A DNA stretch of 39,010 nucleotides from an uncultured Eubacteriales bacterium. Its GTDB lineage: Bacteria; Bacillota; Clostridia; Christensenellales; Aristaeellaceae. This document shows positions 22,406 to 31,543 of this stretch, piece after piece. The notes beneath the pieces were generated by a model that worked only from the letters and a program-made list of their open reading frames with translations, was not told the DNA's origin and searched no databases. The first letter of the stretch is position 1. The number at the start of each line of letters is the position of its first letter. The DNA is taken from NCBI GenBank assembly GCA_902793325.1, contig CADBCY010000028.1, positions 1 through 39,010 of the forward strand, in the 5' to 3' direction. The position numbers and the translations under genes are program-made.

Positions 22406-23755
22406 ATGGGAAGACTGTTTGGAACCGACGGCGTGCGCGGCATCGCCAACGAGAAGCTGACCTGTGAACTGGCGATGGACATCGGCCGCGCCGCGGCCAT
22501 GGTGCTGTCCGACAACGCCCGCCGCCGCCCGGTGTTCGTGGTGGGCATGGATACCCGCATCTCCTCGGGCATGCTGTGCGGCGCGCTGACCGCGGGCCTG
22601 TGCTCCGTGGGCGCGGACGTGTACCAGTTGGGCGTGGTGCCCACCCCTGCGGTGGCCTACCTGGTCGGCAAGTACAAGGCCGACGCGGGCGTGATGATCT
22701 CCGCCTCCCACAACAGCTTTGAGTTCAACGGCATCAAGATCTTCTCCGGCGACGGCTACAAGCTGCCCGACGACCTGGAGGAGCAGATCGAGAGCATCGT
22801 GCTCGGCGAGGGCACGCAGCCGACGCTGTCCATGGGCAACGACGTGGGCATGGTGGAGGAGAAGCCCACCGCCGTGAAGGATTACATCGACCACCTCAAG
22901 AGCACCATCCCCACCGACCTGACCGGCGTCAAGCTGGCGGTGGACTGCGCCAACGGCTCCTCGGCCATGACGGCCCGCCGGCTGTTCACCGAGCTTGGCG
23001 CGGACTGCCACATCCTCTTCGACACCCCCGACGGCCGCAACATCAACGACGGCTGCGGCTCCACCCACATGGAGGCGCTGTCCGCCTACGTGAAGCAAAA
23101 GGGCCTGGACATCGGCATCGCCTTCGACGGCGACGCGGACCGCTGCCTGGCCGTGGACGGCGAGGGCAACCTGGTGGACGGCGACTTCATCATGGCCATC
23201 ATGGCGCTGGATATGATGAAGCGCGGCAAGCTGGCCCGCAACACCGTGGTGGGCACCATCATGACCAACATGGGCTTCTCCAAGTTCTGCGAGGAGAACG
23301 GCATCCGCTTCGAGAGCACCAAGGTGGGCGACCGCTATGTGCTCGAGGAGATGATTATGGAGGAGTACAACTTCGGCGGCGAGCAGTCCGGCCACGTGAT
23401 CTTCCGCGACTTCGCCACCACCGGCGACGGCCAGTTGACCGCCATACAGCTGCTGTGCCTGCTGAAGCGCGAGGGCGTGACGCTGGCGGAGGCTGCCAAG
23501 GTGATGAAGCGCTACCCGCAGGTGATGATCAACGTGAAGGTCAGCCACGAGGGCAAGATGCGCTTCTACCTGGACGGCGAAGTGAAGGCCGCCGTCGAGT
23601 GGGGCAAGACCACCCTGGGCAAGGACGGCCGCGTGGTCGCCCGCGTGTCCGGCACCGAGCCGCTGATCCGCGTGATGACCGAGGGCATCGACTACGAGAA
23701 GATCGAGCACGTCGCCAACCGCATCGCCGACACCGTGCGCGAGCGCCTGAGCTGA
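22406..23755 (+). CDS. glmM: Phosphoglucosamine mutase
   Basis: A 449-aa enzyme that converts glucosamine-6-phosphate to glucosamine-1-phosphate. Family marks are the N-terminal GRLFGTDGVRGIAN, the phosphoserine loop ISASHNSFEFNGIKIF, the metal site FDGDADRCL, the sugar-binding GGEQSGHVI and the phosphate-binding RVSGTEPLIRVM. Length is typical. ATG 22406 is preceded by AGGAGC; the in-frame GTG at 22400 overlaps the previous stop and is less likely. Last gene of the glmS operon. Confidence 0.95.
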   Translation: MGRLFGTDGVRGIANEKLTCELAMDIGRAAAMVLSDNARRRPVFVVGMDTRISSGMLCGALTAGLCSVGADVYQLGVVPTPAVAYLVGKYKADAGVMISASHNSFEFNGIKIFSGDGYKLPDDLEEQIESIVLGEGTQPTLSMGNDVGMVEEKPTAVKDYIDHLKSTIPTDLTGVKLAVDCANGSSAMTARRLFTELGADCHILFDTPDGRNINDGCGSTHMEALSAYVKQKGLDIGIAFDGDADRCLAVDGEGNLVDGDFIMAIMALDMMKRGKLARNTVVGTIMTNMGFSKFCEENGIRFESTKVGDRYVLEEMIMEEYNFGGEQSGHVIFRDFATTGDGQLTAIQLLCLLKREGVTLAEAAKVMKRYPQVMINVKVSHEGKMRFYLDGEVKAAVEWGKTTLGKDGRVVARVSGTEPLIRVMTEGIDYEKIEHVANRIADTVRERLS

Positions 23756-23813
23756 TTCGGGCGCGGGCGGACCGGCCCGAGGCAAGGCGCCGCGGGCATA
23801 TGGAAAGGAACGA

Positions 23814-23844
23814 AGCGAGCACGACCGAAAGGTTCGTGCTCGCT
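23814..23844 (+). terminator. Hairpin after glmM
   Basis: A perfect 11-bp stem (AGCGAGCACGA at 23814-23824, complement at 23834-23844) capped by a CC-GAAA-GG tetraloop lies 59 bp after glmM. It is followed by GTCGTATG, not a T-run, so it may act as an mRNA end-stabiliser or an inefficient terminator. Confidence 0.5.
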
Positions 23845-23889
23845 GTCGTATGTAAGGTGTTGTGAGCGCCGCGACGGCGGCGCTTCACG

Positions 23890-23960
23890 GGAAGGATGCG
23901 CGCTTCGGAATGCCGGATATTGTCGCCCATGCAGGAAGGATGTGCGCTTCGGGGTGCCGG
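23890..23960 (+). repeat. Pair of 27-bp imperfect direct repeats
   Basis: Two copies at 23890-23916 and 23934-23960 match at 24 of 27 positions (GGAAGGATG.GCGCTTCGG..TGCCGG). They lie in the 253-bp gap between convergent glmM and the dehydrogenase gene. No gene is seen in this gap. Confidence 0.6.
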
Positions 23961-24008
23961 GTCCGGCCCACCCCGCCGGTCATTGCCTGGTTCCGTTTGG
24001 AAACGGGC

Positions 24009-24968
24009 TCATTCGGCGACGTTGTTCACGGGCTTGCCCTGCATCCAGGCCTCCAGGTTGGAGACGGTGACGGCCATCAGGCGCTCGCGGGCGGCCTTGG
24101 GCGCCCAGGCGATGTGCGGCGTGATGACACAGTTGCGGGCGGTGAGCAGCGGGTTGTCCGCGGCGATGGGCTCGCGGGACACCACGTCCACGCCCGCACC
24201 GTATACCTTGCCGCTGTTCAGCGCGTCGGCCAGGTCCTGCTCCACCACCACCGGGCCGCGGCTGGTGTTGATGATGATGACGCCGTCCTTCATGCGGGCG
24301 ATGGTGTCGCGGTTGACGAGGCCGCGCGTGCCCTCGTTCAGCGGACAGTGCAGCGTGATCACGTCGCTGCGCTCGAGGATCTCGTCCAGCGTGGCGTAGC
24401 GGCAGTTGGCGGGCATGTCGGTACAGGTGTGGTGGCGGCTGTGGCACAGCACGCGCATGCCCAGCGCCGAGGCGATGCGCGCCACCGCCTGCCCGATCTG
24501 CCCGAAGCCGATAATGCCCATCGTGCGCCCGGCGAGCTCGATCAGCGGCGTGACGCTGTAGCTGAAGTCGGGGCAGGCGGTCCATTCCCCGGCGTGCACC
24601 GATTCGGAGTGCCTGGCCACGTGGAAGCAGATGTCGAACAGCAGCGAGAACGTCATCTGCGCCACGTCCGGCGTGGAGTAGGCGGGCACGTTGCACACGG
24701 CGATGCCCCGCGCCCTGCACGCGGCGATGTCCACGATGTTGTAGCCGGTGGCCAGCACGCCGATGAACCGGACGTTCGGGCAGGCGGTGAGCGTGGCGGC
24801 GGTGATGGGGGCCTTGTTGGTGAACACGACCTCAGCGTCGCCGATCCGGGCGGGGATCTCCGCCTCCGGGGTGCGGTCGTGGACGGTCAGCGCTCCCAGG
24901 CGGGCGAGGCCGTCCCAGCTCAGGTCGTTGGGGTTGGCGGCATAGCCGTCGAGCACGACGATCTTCAT
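24009..24968 (-). CDS. D-2-hydroxyacid dehydrogenase
   Basis: A 319-aa NAD(P)-dependent dehydrogenase of the glycerate/hydroxypyruvate reductase group. The Rossmann glycine motif is GIIGFGQIGQAVA. Catalytic residues are Arg in INTSRGPVV, Glu in SREPIAADNPLL and His in ITPHIAWAP. LATGYNIVDIAACRARGIAVCNVPAYST is characteristic of the family. It reduces a 2-ketoacid such as hydroxypyruvate or glyoxylate; which one cannot be read. It starts at ATG 24968 with AAAGGAG upstream. It lies 127 bp downstream of cinA on the same strand and could be co-transcribed. Confidence 0.9.
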   Translation of the reverse strand: MKIVVLDGYAANPNDLSWDGLARLGALTVHDRTPEAEIPARIGDAEVVFTNKAPITAATLTACPNVRFIGVLATGYNIVDIAACRARGIAVCNVPAYSTPDVAQMTFSLLFDICFHVARHSESVHAGEWTACPDFSYSVTPLIELAGRTMGIIGFGQIGQAVARIASALGMRVLCHSRHHTCTDMPANCRYATLDEILERSDVITLHCPLNEGTRGLVNRDTIARMKDGVIIINTSRGPVVVEQDLADALNSGKVYGAGVDVVSREPIAADNPLLTARNCVITPHIAWAPKAARERLMAVTVSNLEAWMQGKPVNNVAE

Positions 24969-25095
24969 GAGAAGACTCCTTTCCGGTCGGGCGGTGGCGG
25001 CGGATGCGATGGCGTCAGGCCGGGAGCCCTGCCGGGCGCATTCGGGGAAACCGCCTCGCGCGACCTGTAGAATTACGTTTTACATTGGTTGCCGC

Positions 25096-26334
25096 TTATC
25101 GCGCTTCGAGCAGAGCGACGCGCAGCATGTCGAACGCTGCCGTGGCGGCCAGGGCGCGGACGAAGGCGCGGTCGCCGGGGAAATGGCATTCGCGCACCGA
25201 GGTACCGTCCCGCCCGGCGACGGCGATGTACACCGTGCCCGCGGGCGTGCCGTCGTCGGCCGGGCCCGGCCCGGCATAGCCGGTGGTGGACGCCGCCCAG
25301 TCCGCGCCGCTGATCCGCCGCGCGCCCTCGGCCATTTCGACGGCGCACTGCGCGCTGACGGCGGTGAATTGCGCCAGCGTCTCCCGGCGCACGCCCAGCA
25401 CGCGGTGCTTGGCCTCGTCCGAGTAGGTGACGTGGGACTCGCCCAGCACGCGGCTCGCGCCGGGCACGTCCACCAGGCGCGCGGGCAGCAGCCCGGCGGT
25501 GCAGCTCTCTGCGAAGGACACGGTCTGGCGGCGCTCGTCCAGCAACCGGAACACGACCGCCTCCGGCGTGAGGTCCATGCCCTCGCCGTAGACGCGGTCG
25601 CCCAGGCGGCGGCGGATCTCCGCCTCAACGGGCTCGAGCAGCGCGCGGGCGGCGTCAGGGGTCTCCGCGCGGGCGGTGATGCGGGCGGTCACCTCGCCGG
25701 GGGCGCAGTACAGCGCCAGCGTGGGGTTCCCGGAGTGGAACAGGTCGCGCAGCCGGTTCTCCAGGTCGGATTCGCGGACGCCCGCGGTGCGCAGGTAGCG
25801 CGACTCCAGGCACATGTCGCTGCGGCGCGCGAGCCACGGGGCGAGCCCGGCCTCGAACATGGCCTTCAGCTCGCGCGGCGGGCCGGGCAGCACGGCCACG
25901 GTTTTGCCGCCCGATTCCACGATGCAGCCCGGCGCGGTGCCCACGGGGTTTTCCAGCACCGTCGCGCCGCGGGGCATCATCGCCTGCCTGCGGTTGTTTT
26001 CGGCCATGGGGTAATTGCCCTTCGCCATGAAGGACTCGATGGCCCGCAAGCTGGGCGCGTGCAGCTCCAGGGGGAGGCCGAAGGCCTCGGCCACCGCCTC
26101 CTTGGTGAGGTCGTCCTCGGTGGGGCCGAGCCCGCCGGTGGTGACGACCAGGTCCGCGCGCCGCAGCGCCTCCAGCAGCGCCGCCTTCACGCGGCCCGGG
26201 TTGTCGCCCACGACGGTGTGGCGGTACAGCGATATGCCCAGCTCCGCCAGGCGGCGGGACAGGTATTGGGCGTCGGTATTGGCGATCTGCCCCATGAGCA
26301 GCTCCGTGCCGACGGACAGGATTTCGGCGATCAT
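25096..26334 (-). CDS. cinA: CinA: competence/damage-inducible protein with nicotinamide-nucleotide amidase domain
   Basis: A 412-aa cytoplasmic two-domain protein. Residues 1-170 form the MoCF-binding/COG1058 domain (EILSVGTELLMGQIANTDAQYLS, TTGGLGPTEDDLTKEAVA, PVGTAPGC, LPGPPRELKAMF). From about 250 is the CinA amidase domain with the catalytic Ser in AESCTAGLLPARLVD and TTGYAGPGPADDGTPAGTVYIAV. The amidase half deamidates nicotinamide mononucleotide in NAD recycling; the N-terminal half handles related pyrophosphate cofactors in relatives. ESCTAG instead of ESCTGG is a minor change. It begins 13 bp after the HD-domain gene, so the two form an operon. Confidence 0.92.
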   Translation of the reverse strand: MIAEILSVGTELLMGQIANTDAQYLSRRLAELGISLYRHTVVGDNPGRVKAALLEALRRADLVVTTGGLGPTEDDLTKEAVAEAFGLPLELHAPSLRAIESFMAKGNYPMAENNRRQAMMPRGATVLENPVGTAPGCIVESGGKTVAVLPGPPRELKAMFEAGLAPWLARRSDMCLESRYLRTAGVRESDLENRLRDLFHSGNPTLALYCAPGEVTARITARAETPDAARALLEPVEAEIRRRLGDRVYGEGMDLTPEAVVFRLLDERRQTVSFAESCTAGLLPARLVDVPGASRVLGESHVTYSDEAKHRVLGVRRETLAQFTAVSAQCAVEMAEGARRISGADWAASTTGYAGPGPADDGTPAGTVYIAVAGRDGTSVRECHFPGDRAFVRALAATAAFDMLRVALLEAR

Positions 26335-26347
26335 ACAGGACTCCTTT

Positions 26348-26848
26348 TCAGGCGGAGGGCGTGCCGGCGTCCCCGGACGGCGGCTTCCTCCGCGGCTTCT
26401 TTTTGCGGTTGGCGACGGTCTCGCCGATGGCGCACCACTTGTCCGCGATCCAGAGGAGCAGGCTCTCGCGGAAGCGCGGCGCGGGCAGGGACATGGGGAA
26501 CATGTGGCTGGCGATCATGTTTTCCTCCACGGGCGACAGCGCGAAGTCCCGCCTGGCGTTGCGCAGCGCCGTGGAGGCGTGGTGGAAGCCGTGCCAGCGG
26601 TGCGAGGGGTCGGGGTCGTGCCAGTCGTAGAGGAAATAGTCGTGCAGCAGCGCGCCGCGCACCAGCGCCCGCTCGTCCACCCGCAGGTGCAGCTTCCGCG
26701 CCAGCTTCACGCAGGTCATGGCCACCGCCAGCGAATGGCGAAACACGCTGACGTTGCCGTGCTGCACGAAGTCCCGCTCCCGGCGCATGCCGGGGGAGGC
26801 GAGGATGTCCCCGCCGTGGCGGCGGACGAGGCTGAAGAGATGGTGCAT
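26348..26848 (-). CDS. HD-domain hydrolase
   Basis: A 166-aa cytoplasmic protein. The HD metal-binding pattern is visible: His in FRHSLAVAMTC, the His-Asp pair in RGALLHDYFLYDWHD, His in ASHMFP and Asp in WIADKWCA. HD proteins hydrolyse phosphate esters such as nucleotides. The C-terminal tail is basic (NRKKKPRRKPP) and might bind nucleic acid. CGGAGGA precedes the ATG at 26848. First gene of an operon with cinA. Confidence 0.85.
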   Translation of the reverse strand: MHHLFSLVRRHGGDILASPGMRRERDFVQHGNVSVFRHSLAVAMTCVKLARKLHLRVDERALVRGALLHDYFLYDWHDPDPSHRWHGFHHASTALRNARRDFALSPVEENMIASHMFPMSLPAPRFRESLLLWIADKWCAIGETVANRKKKPRRKPPSGDAGTPSA

Positions 26849-26985
26849 GGCGCTCCTCCGTGCGGGACGGGATTCATGATGAATTCACATTCCCGGCTAT
26901 AATAGAGGTATCGTTTCCAGGCAATATCATACCACAGCGCGGCGCCGGCGTCCATGGGAAATTTGCCCCGGAAGCCCCGGGGGAT

Positions 26986-27013
26986 TTGACAACGGGATGG
27001 ATGCGTGTATAAT
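26986..27013 (+). promoter_or_regulatory. Promoter of the DUF1385 gene
   Basis: TTGACA (26986-26991) and TATAAT (27008-27013) with a 16-bp spacer lie 66 bp before the ATG. Confidence 0.82.
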
Positions 27014-27078
27014 AATATGGAGAAACGGCATGCGCGCCCGCGTGGCGCGGGGCGATCGCGCCGGAAAGGAAGAACACG

Positions 27079-28014
27079 ATGGCGAACAAGAAGACCAGCA
27101 TCGGCGGCCAGGCCCTGATCGAGGGCATCATGATGCGCGGGCCGAAGAAGACGGCCATGGCCGTGCGCAACGTAAAGACCCGGGAGATCATCCTGGAGGA
27201 ATACCCCACCAAGGGGCAGGAGCGGGCGAAGTTCTTCAAGCTGCCGTTCATCCGCGGCATCTTCAACATGATCGATTCCCTGTCCTTCGGCTACAAGTGC
27301 CTGATGCGCTCGGCGGACTTGTCCGGGATCGAGGAAGAGGAGGACGCCAAGAAGAAGGACAAGGGCCCAAGCGCATGGGACAAGCTGTTTGAGAAGCTGA
27401 TGATGCCCATTGCCACGGTGCTGGCGGTGGCGCTGGCGCTGGGCCTGTTCGTCTACCTGCCCATGCAGCTCTGGAAGTGGATCACCGCAGGGAACCCGGC
27501 CGTCGCGCAGAATTACTACCTGCGCGCCGCGTTCGAGGGCGTGCTGCGCATTCTGCTGTTCGTGGGCTACGTGTGGGCGACCTCGCTGATGAGCGACATC
27601 CGGCGCACCTACATGTACCACGGCGCGGAGCACAAGACCATCTTCTGCTACGAGGCGGGCCTGCCGCTGACGGTGGAAAACGTGCGGCCCCAGTCCAGGT
27701 TCCACCCGCGCTGCGGCACCAGCTTCATGGTGCTGATGCTGATTGTGGGCATCATCGTGTCGATGTTCATCCGCGTGGACAACCTGCTGCTGCGGACGGG
27801 GCTGAAGCTTCTGACGTTCCCGATCGTGGTGGGCGTGGGCTACGAGCTGATCAAGCTGGCGGGCCGCCGCGACGACGTGTTCACCCGCATCATCTCCGCG
27901 CCCGGCAAGTGGCTGCAGCACATCACCACCCGCGAGCCCGACGACGACATGATCGAGTGCGCCATCGCCGCCATGGAGAAGGTCATCCCGGGCGACGGCA
28001 CGGACGCCTGGTAA
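27079..28014 (+). CDS. DUF1385 (YqhQ-type) membrane protein
   Basis: A 311-aa integral membrane protein of the DUF1385 family. It begins with the diagnostic SIGGQALIEGIMMRGP, followed by a region around LPFIRGIFNMIDSL, two or three hydrophobic segments around 110-180, the conserved YHGAEHKTIFCYE and the P-SRFHPRCGTSF motif, then further membrane helices. The conserved His/Glu/Cys residues suggest metal binding, but the function of the family is not established. The start follows GGAAAGGAAG. Single gene with its own promoter and terminator. Confidence 0.88.
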   Translation: MANKKTSIGGQALIEGIMMRGPKKTAMAVRNVKTREIILEEYPTKGQERAKFFKLPFIRGIFNMIDSLSFGYKCLMRSADLSGIEEEEDAKKKDKGPSAWDKLFEKLMMPIATVLAVALALGLFVYLPMQLWKWITAGNPAVAQNYYLRAAFEGVLRILLFVGYVWATSLMSDIRRTYMYHGAEHKTIFCYEAGLPLTVENVRPQSRFHPRCGTSFMVLMLIVGIIVSMFIRVDNLLLRTGLKLLTFPIVVGVGYELIKLAGRRDDVFTRIISAPGKWLQHITTREPDDDMIECAIAAMEKVIPGDGTDAW

Positions 28015-28041
28015 ACCGTTGACCCCCCGAATCTGCGGCAT

Positions 28042-28097
28042 CAATTGCCGGCGCAGGGCGGATCTGACCGCCGCGCGCCGGCAATTGTGTTTGAATT
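28042..28097 (+). terminator. Long terminator after the DUF1385 gene
   Basis: A perfect 13-bp inverted repeat (CAATTGCCGGCGC at 28042-28054 and its complement at 28075-28087) contains an inner hairpin (GGCGG/CCGCC) and is followed by TGTTTGAATT. It would fold into one long stem. Confidence 0.75.
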
Positions 28098-28140
28098 ATG
28101 ATGAAATTATGATACGAGGTTTAATTCTCGCGACATTTGT

Positions 28141-28169
28141 TTGCATCGAGGCGCGCGGAAGACTATAAT
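28141..28169 (+). promoter_or_regulatory. Promoter of the LTA-synthase-like gene
   Basis: TTGCAT (28141-28146) and TATAAT (28164-28169) with a 17-bp spacer, 54 bp before the ATG at 28223. Confidence 0.75.
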
Positions 28170-28222
28170 GGGTTTGGTTCAAAAACGATTTCCCGCGCGA
28201 CATGCGCTTCAGGAGGCTTTTC

Positions 28223-30289
28223 ATGAGGCTTTCCATTCCGAAATTCCCCAGGCGAAACCGGGAGCCCAGGCCGGTGATCTACGATACCGTGCCGCTGCGC
28301 AGGCGGCTGATGCTGTTGCCCGCGCTGGCCTTCGCGCTGACGCTGGTCGTCGAGCTGTGCAACCGCGGGCTGTCGGTGTCGAGGCTGACGGCGTTCGTGT
28401 TCGGACGCCCGCTGTACTTCCTGTTCAACCTGCTGCTCATACTGACCACGCTGTCTTTTTCGGAGCTCTTCAAGCGCCGCAGGGCGGTATTGACCACGGT
28501 GTCGATGCTGTGGCTGGTCATGGGCGTGGTGCAGTTCCTGGTGGTGAAAAACCGCACGCAGCCCTTCTGCTCGGTGGACATCCTGATGCTGAAGGACGCC
28601 TTCTCGCTCATCACCATCTACTTCTCCTGGCCGCAGATCATCGCCATGTTCGTCTGCGGGTTCGGCATCGCCGCGGCGATCGTGCTGGTGTTCGCGCGCA
28701 TGCGCCGCCGGCAGAAGCGCATGCTGAGCGTGCCGCTCATCACCTGCATCGGCCTGGTGCTGCTGTGCATGATGCTGGCGGCGGCGGGCACCAGCGCGGG
28801 TTTCTTCCCGCGCCGCTTTGAGAGCCTGGTGGACGCCTACAACGACTACGGCTTCGCCACCTGCTTCGTGCTCACCTTCGGCCAGCAGGGCATTTCCCGC
28901 CCGGACACCTACACCCGCGAGAGCGTGGCGGAGATCCTGGAGGAGCTGGTGGAGGAGCCGGAGCAGACCGTGCTGAAGTACCCCACCTTCGACGAGGACG
29001 ACAACCTGACGCACCCCAACATCATCTACGTGCAGCTCGAGTCCTTCTTCGACGTGAACACGCTCATCGGCGGGTCGTTCTCCGAGGACCCCACGCCCTG
29101 GTTCAACCGACTGTGCAAGCGCTTTCCCAGCGGGCTTCTGTACGTGCCCACCGTGGGCGGCGGCACGGCCAACACCGAGTTCGAGATCCTCTCCGGCCTG
29201 AACCTGGATTTCTTCGGGGCGGGGGAGTATCCCTACAACACCGTGCTGCAATCCACCGCCTGCGAGACGGTGTGCACCGACCTGCGGGAGCAGGGCTACG
29301 TCTCCACGGCGCTGCACAACAACAGCGGCACCTTCTACAGCCGCAACATCGTCTACCGCAACCTCGGCTTCGACCGCTTCGTGCCGCTGGAGTACATGCA
29401 CGACGCCAAGTACAACAGCGTCGGCTGGGCGCGCGACACGCTGCTGACGGACGAGATCGTGCAGGCGCTGCAGAGCACCGAAGCGCGCGACATGATCATG
29501 TGCATCGCCGTGGAGTCCCACGGCAAGTACGCGGAGACCTACGAGCCCGCCCCCGGCGACGTGAAGGTGCAGTCGCTGCCCGAGGGCATCCCGCTGGCGC
29601 CGTTCCAGAACTTCTGCAACGCCGTGCGCTCCACCGACCGCAACTTCCTGATGCGGCTGATCGTCACGCTGACGCAGTTTGACGAGCCCACCATCGTGGT
29701 AGCCTACGGCGATCACCTGCCCGCGCTGGACCTGGAGGCGGACATGCTCACCACCGGCAGCGTCTACGCCAGTCGCTACGTGATCTGGAACAACTTCGGC
29801 GGCCGGTTCGAAGCGCCGGATCTGCAGGCCTACCGGCTGAGCGCGAACCTGATGAAGCAGCTCGGCTTCTCCGGCGGCGTCATCGCCAAGCTCCACCAGT
29901 CCTATCCCGCGGACATCGAGGACGAGGAATACCTGTCCAAGCTGGAACTGCTGGAGTACGACATGCTCTACGGCGACCACGAGGCCTTCGAGGGCGAATA
30001 CCCCTACAAGCCCACGGACATGACCTTCGGCAGCGCCCCCGTCGGCATCACCGGCGCGAACCTGGAGTACCGAAGGCTGATGGTCACCGGCGAGAACTTC
30101 AACGAGTTCAGCGTCATACTGCTGAACGACCAGCAGGCGGAGACGATGTACATCGATCCCCAGCACGTCGCCACCCGCGTGGAGGACATGGCCGGCTTCG
30201 ACCGCGAGACGCAGATCAGCGTGGCGCAGATCGCCCGCGACGGCACCGGCACCGAGCTCGGGCGCACGGAGCCGTACACGCTCAAATAA
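28223..30289 (+). CDS. LTA-synthase-like sulfatase-family membrane protein
   Basis: A 688-aa protein of the lipoteichoic acid synthase/phosphoglycerol transferase family. Five hydrophobic segments in residues 28-190 anchor an extracellular sulfatase-fold domain. Metal and catalytic positions are visible: Glu273 in IIYVQLESFFD, nucleophile Thr315 in GGGTANTEFE, His in VESHGKY, and the DH pair in YGDHLPALD. The last 80 residues (from DMTFGSAPVGITGANLEYRRL) look like a separate small beta-rich domain. It probably transfers glycerol phosphate or a related phospho-group to an envelope glycopolymer. ATG 28223 follows AGGAGG; the ATG at 28202 precedes that site and is rejected. Confidence 0.86.
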   Translation: MRLSIPKFPRRNREPRPVIYDTVPLRRRLMLLPALAFALTLVVELCNRGLSVSRLTAFVFGRPLYFLFNLLLILTTLSFSELFKRRRAVLTTVSMLWLVMGVVQFLVVKNRTQPFCSVDILMLKDAFSLITIYFSWPQIIAMFVCGFGIAAAIVLVFARMRRRQKRMLSVPLITCIGLVLLCMMLAAAGTSAGFFPRRFESLVDAYNDYGFATCFVLTFGQQGISRPDTYTRESVAEILEELVEEPEQTVLKYPTFDEDDNLTHPNIIYVQLESFFDVNTLIGGSFSEDPTPWFNRLCKRFPSGLLYVPTVGGGTANTEFEILSGLNLDFFGAGEYPYNTVLQSTACETVCTDLREQGYVSTALHNNSGTFYSRNIVYRNLGFDRFVPLEYMHDAKYNSVGWARDTLLTDEIVQALQSTEARDMIMCIAVESHGKYAETYEPAPGDVKVQSLPEGIPLAPFQNFCNAVRSTDRNFLMRLIVTLTQFDEPTIVVAYGDHLPALDLEADMLTTGSVYASRYVIWNNFGGRFEAPDLQAYRLSANLMKQLGFSGGVIAKLHQSYPADIEDEEYLSKLELLEYDMLYGDHEAFEGEYPYKPTDMTFGSAPVGITGANLEYRRLMVTGENFNEFSVILLNDQQAETMYIDPQHVATRVEDMAGFDRETQISVAQIARDGTGTELGRTEPYTLK

Positions 30290-30409
30290 CCGGGGAAGGG
30301 CCGCCTCAACGGCATATCCGGGACGGACGCCGCGCGCGGCGACGATACCGGCGACGCCGCATCGGGGCGGCCCGCCTGCGGCCCGGCCACGCTTCCCGGG
30401 GGATCCATC

Positions 30410-30438
30410 TTCCATATTTTACATATCGGGGTTATAAT
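30410..30438 (+). promoter_or_regulatory. Probable promoter of the GT2-GtrA gene
   Basis: TTCCAT (30410-30415) and TATAAT (30433-30438) have a 17-bp spacer, 37 bp before the ATG at 30476. The -35 is weak. Confidence 0.6.
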
Positions 30439-30475
30439 GTACGCATTATTCTGGCCGATTACAGGAGAGATCGCG

Positions 30476-31543
30476 ATGAAGACCGCCCTGATCATCCCCG
30501 CCTACAAGCCGGGGAAGGACATGCTGGCGCTGCTGGAGCAGTTCCGCGGGAGGGAGGATTTCCTGCCCGTGGTGGTGGACGACGGCAGCGGCGAGGCGTT
30601 CCGGCCCATATTCGACGCCGTTCCCGAGGGCGTCGCGCTGCTGCGCCACCCGGAGAACCGCGGCAAGGGCGCGGCCCTGAAGACGGCCATCGGCTACGTG
30701 CTCGAAAAGTGCCCGGAGTGCGACTTTGCGCTGACGGCGGACGCGGACGGCCAGCACCGCTTCGAGGACATCCTGAAGGTGAACGAAGCCGCCCGCCGCC
30801 GCCCGGAGGCGCTGACGCTGGGCAGCCGCAGGTTCGAGGGCGACGTGCCGCTGCGCAGCCGCTTCGGAAACGCCGTCACCCGGCAGGTGTTCGCCATCGC
30901 CAGCGGCGTGAAGGTCTACGACACGCAGACCGGGCTGCGCGCGTTCGGCCGCGAGGCCATGGCGCGGTTCCTGGAAGTGCCCGGCGAGCGCTACGAATAC
31001 GAGATCAACATGCTGCTCAGCGCCGCGCAGGCGGAGATCCCCGTCGTGGAGGAATGGATCGAGACCGTCTACCTGGACGACAATGCATCCTCGCACTTCA
31101 ACCCCTTCAGGGATTCGCTGAAGATCTACCTGTGCATCCTCAAGTTCGGCGCGTCCTCGCTGCTGGCGTTCGTCATCGACTTCATCATGGTGCTGCTGCT
31201 CAGCACCCTCACGAAATCCCTGCCCAAGGCGACCTCGGTGCGCGTGAGCGTGATCGGCGCGCGCTTGGTGAGCGCCACGGTAAACTTTGCGGTCAACCGC
31301 CGCGTGGTGTTCAAGGGGAACGAGTCGCTGGGCAAGGCGCTGGGCAAGTACGCGATGCTGGCGGCGGCCGTGCTGGCGGTAAAGACCGCGCTGATGCACG
31401 TGACGACCGTCGTCTGGGGCTGGCCGCTGGTGCTGGCGAACATCCTCATCGAGCTCATGCTGTTCCTGGTGAACTTCACGGTGCAGGGGAAGTTCGTCTA
31501 CCGCAGGAGGAGCGCCGGAAGGGGGCGGGATCATGACCGCTAG
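30476..31543 (+). CDS. GT2 glycosyltransferase fused to a GtrA-like membrane domain
   Basis: A 355-aa two-domain protein. Residues 1-220 are a family-2 glycosyltransferase: LIIPAYKPGKDML, VVVDDGSG, NRGKGAALKTA, the nucleotide-sugar metal motif TADADGQH, and TQTGLRAFGREAM. Residues about 225-345 are a GtrA-type domain with four hydrophobic helices, including SATVNFAVNRRVVFKG and LVNFTVQGKFVYRR. Such fusions make or flip polyprenyl-phosphate sugars for envelope glycosylation. The start at 30476 follows AGGAGAG; the ATG at 30437 sits within the promoter and is rejected. Its end overlaps the next gene by 11 bp. Confidence 0.88.
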   Translation: MKTALIIPAYKPGKDMLALLEQFRGREDFLPVVVDDGSGEAFRPIFDAVPEGVALLRHPENRGKGAALKTAIGYVLEKCPECDFALTADADGQHRFEDILKVNEAARRRPEALTLGSRRFEGDVPLRSRFGNAVTRQVFAIASGVKVYDTQTGLRAFGREAMARFLEVPGERYEYEINMLLSAAQAEIPVVEEWIETVYLDDNASSHFNPFRDSLKIYLCILKFGASSLLAFVIDFIMVLLLSTLTKSLPKATSVRVSVIGARLVSATVNFAVNRRVVFKGNESLGKALGKYAMLAAAVLAVKTALMHVTTVVWGWPLVLANILIELMLFLVNFTVQGKFVYRRRSAGRGRDHDR

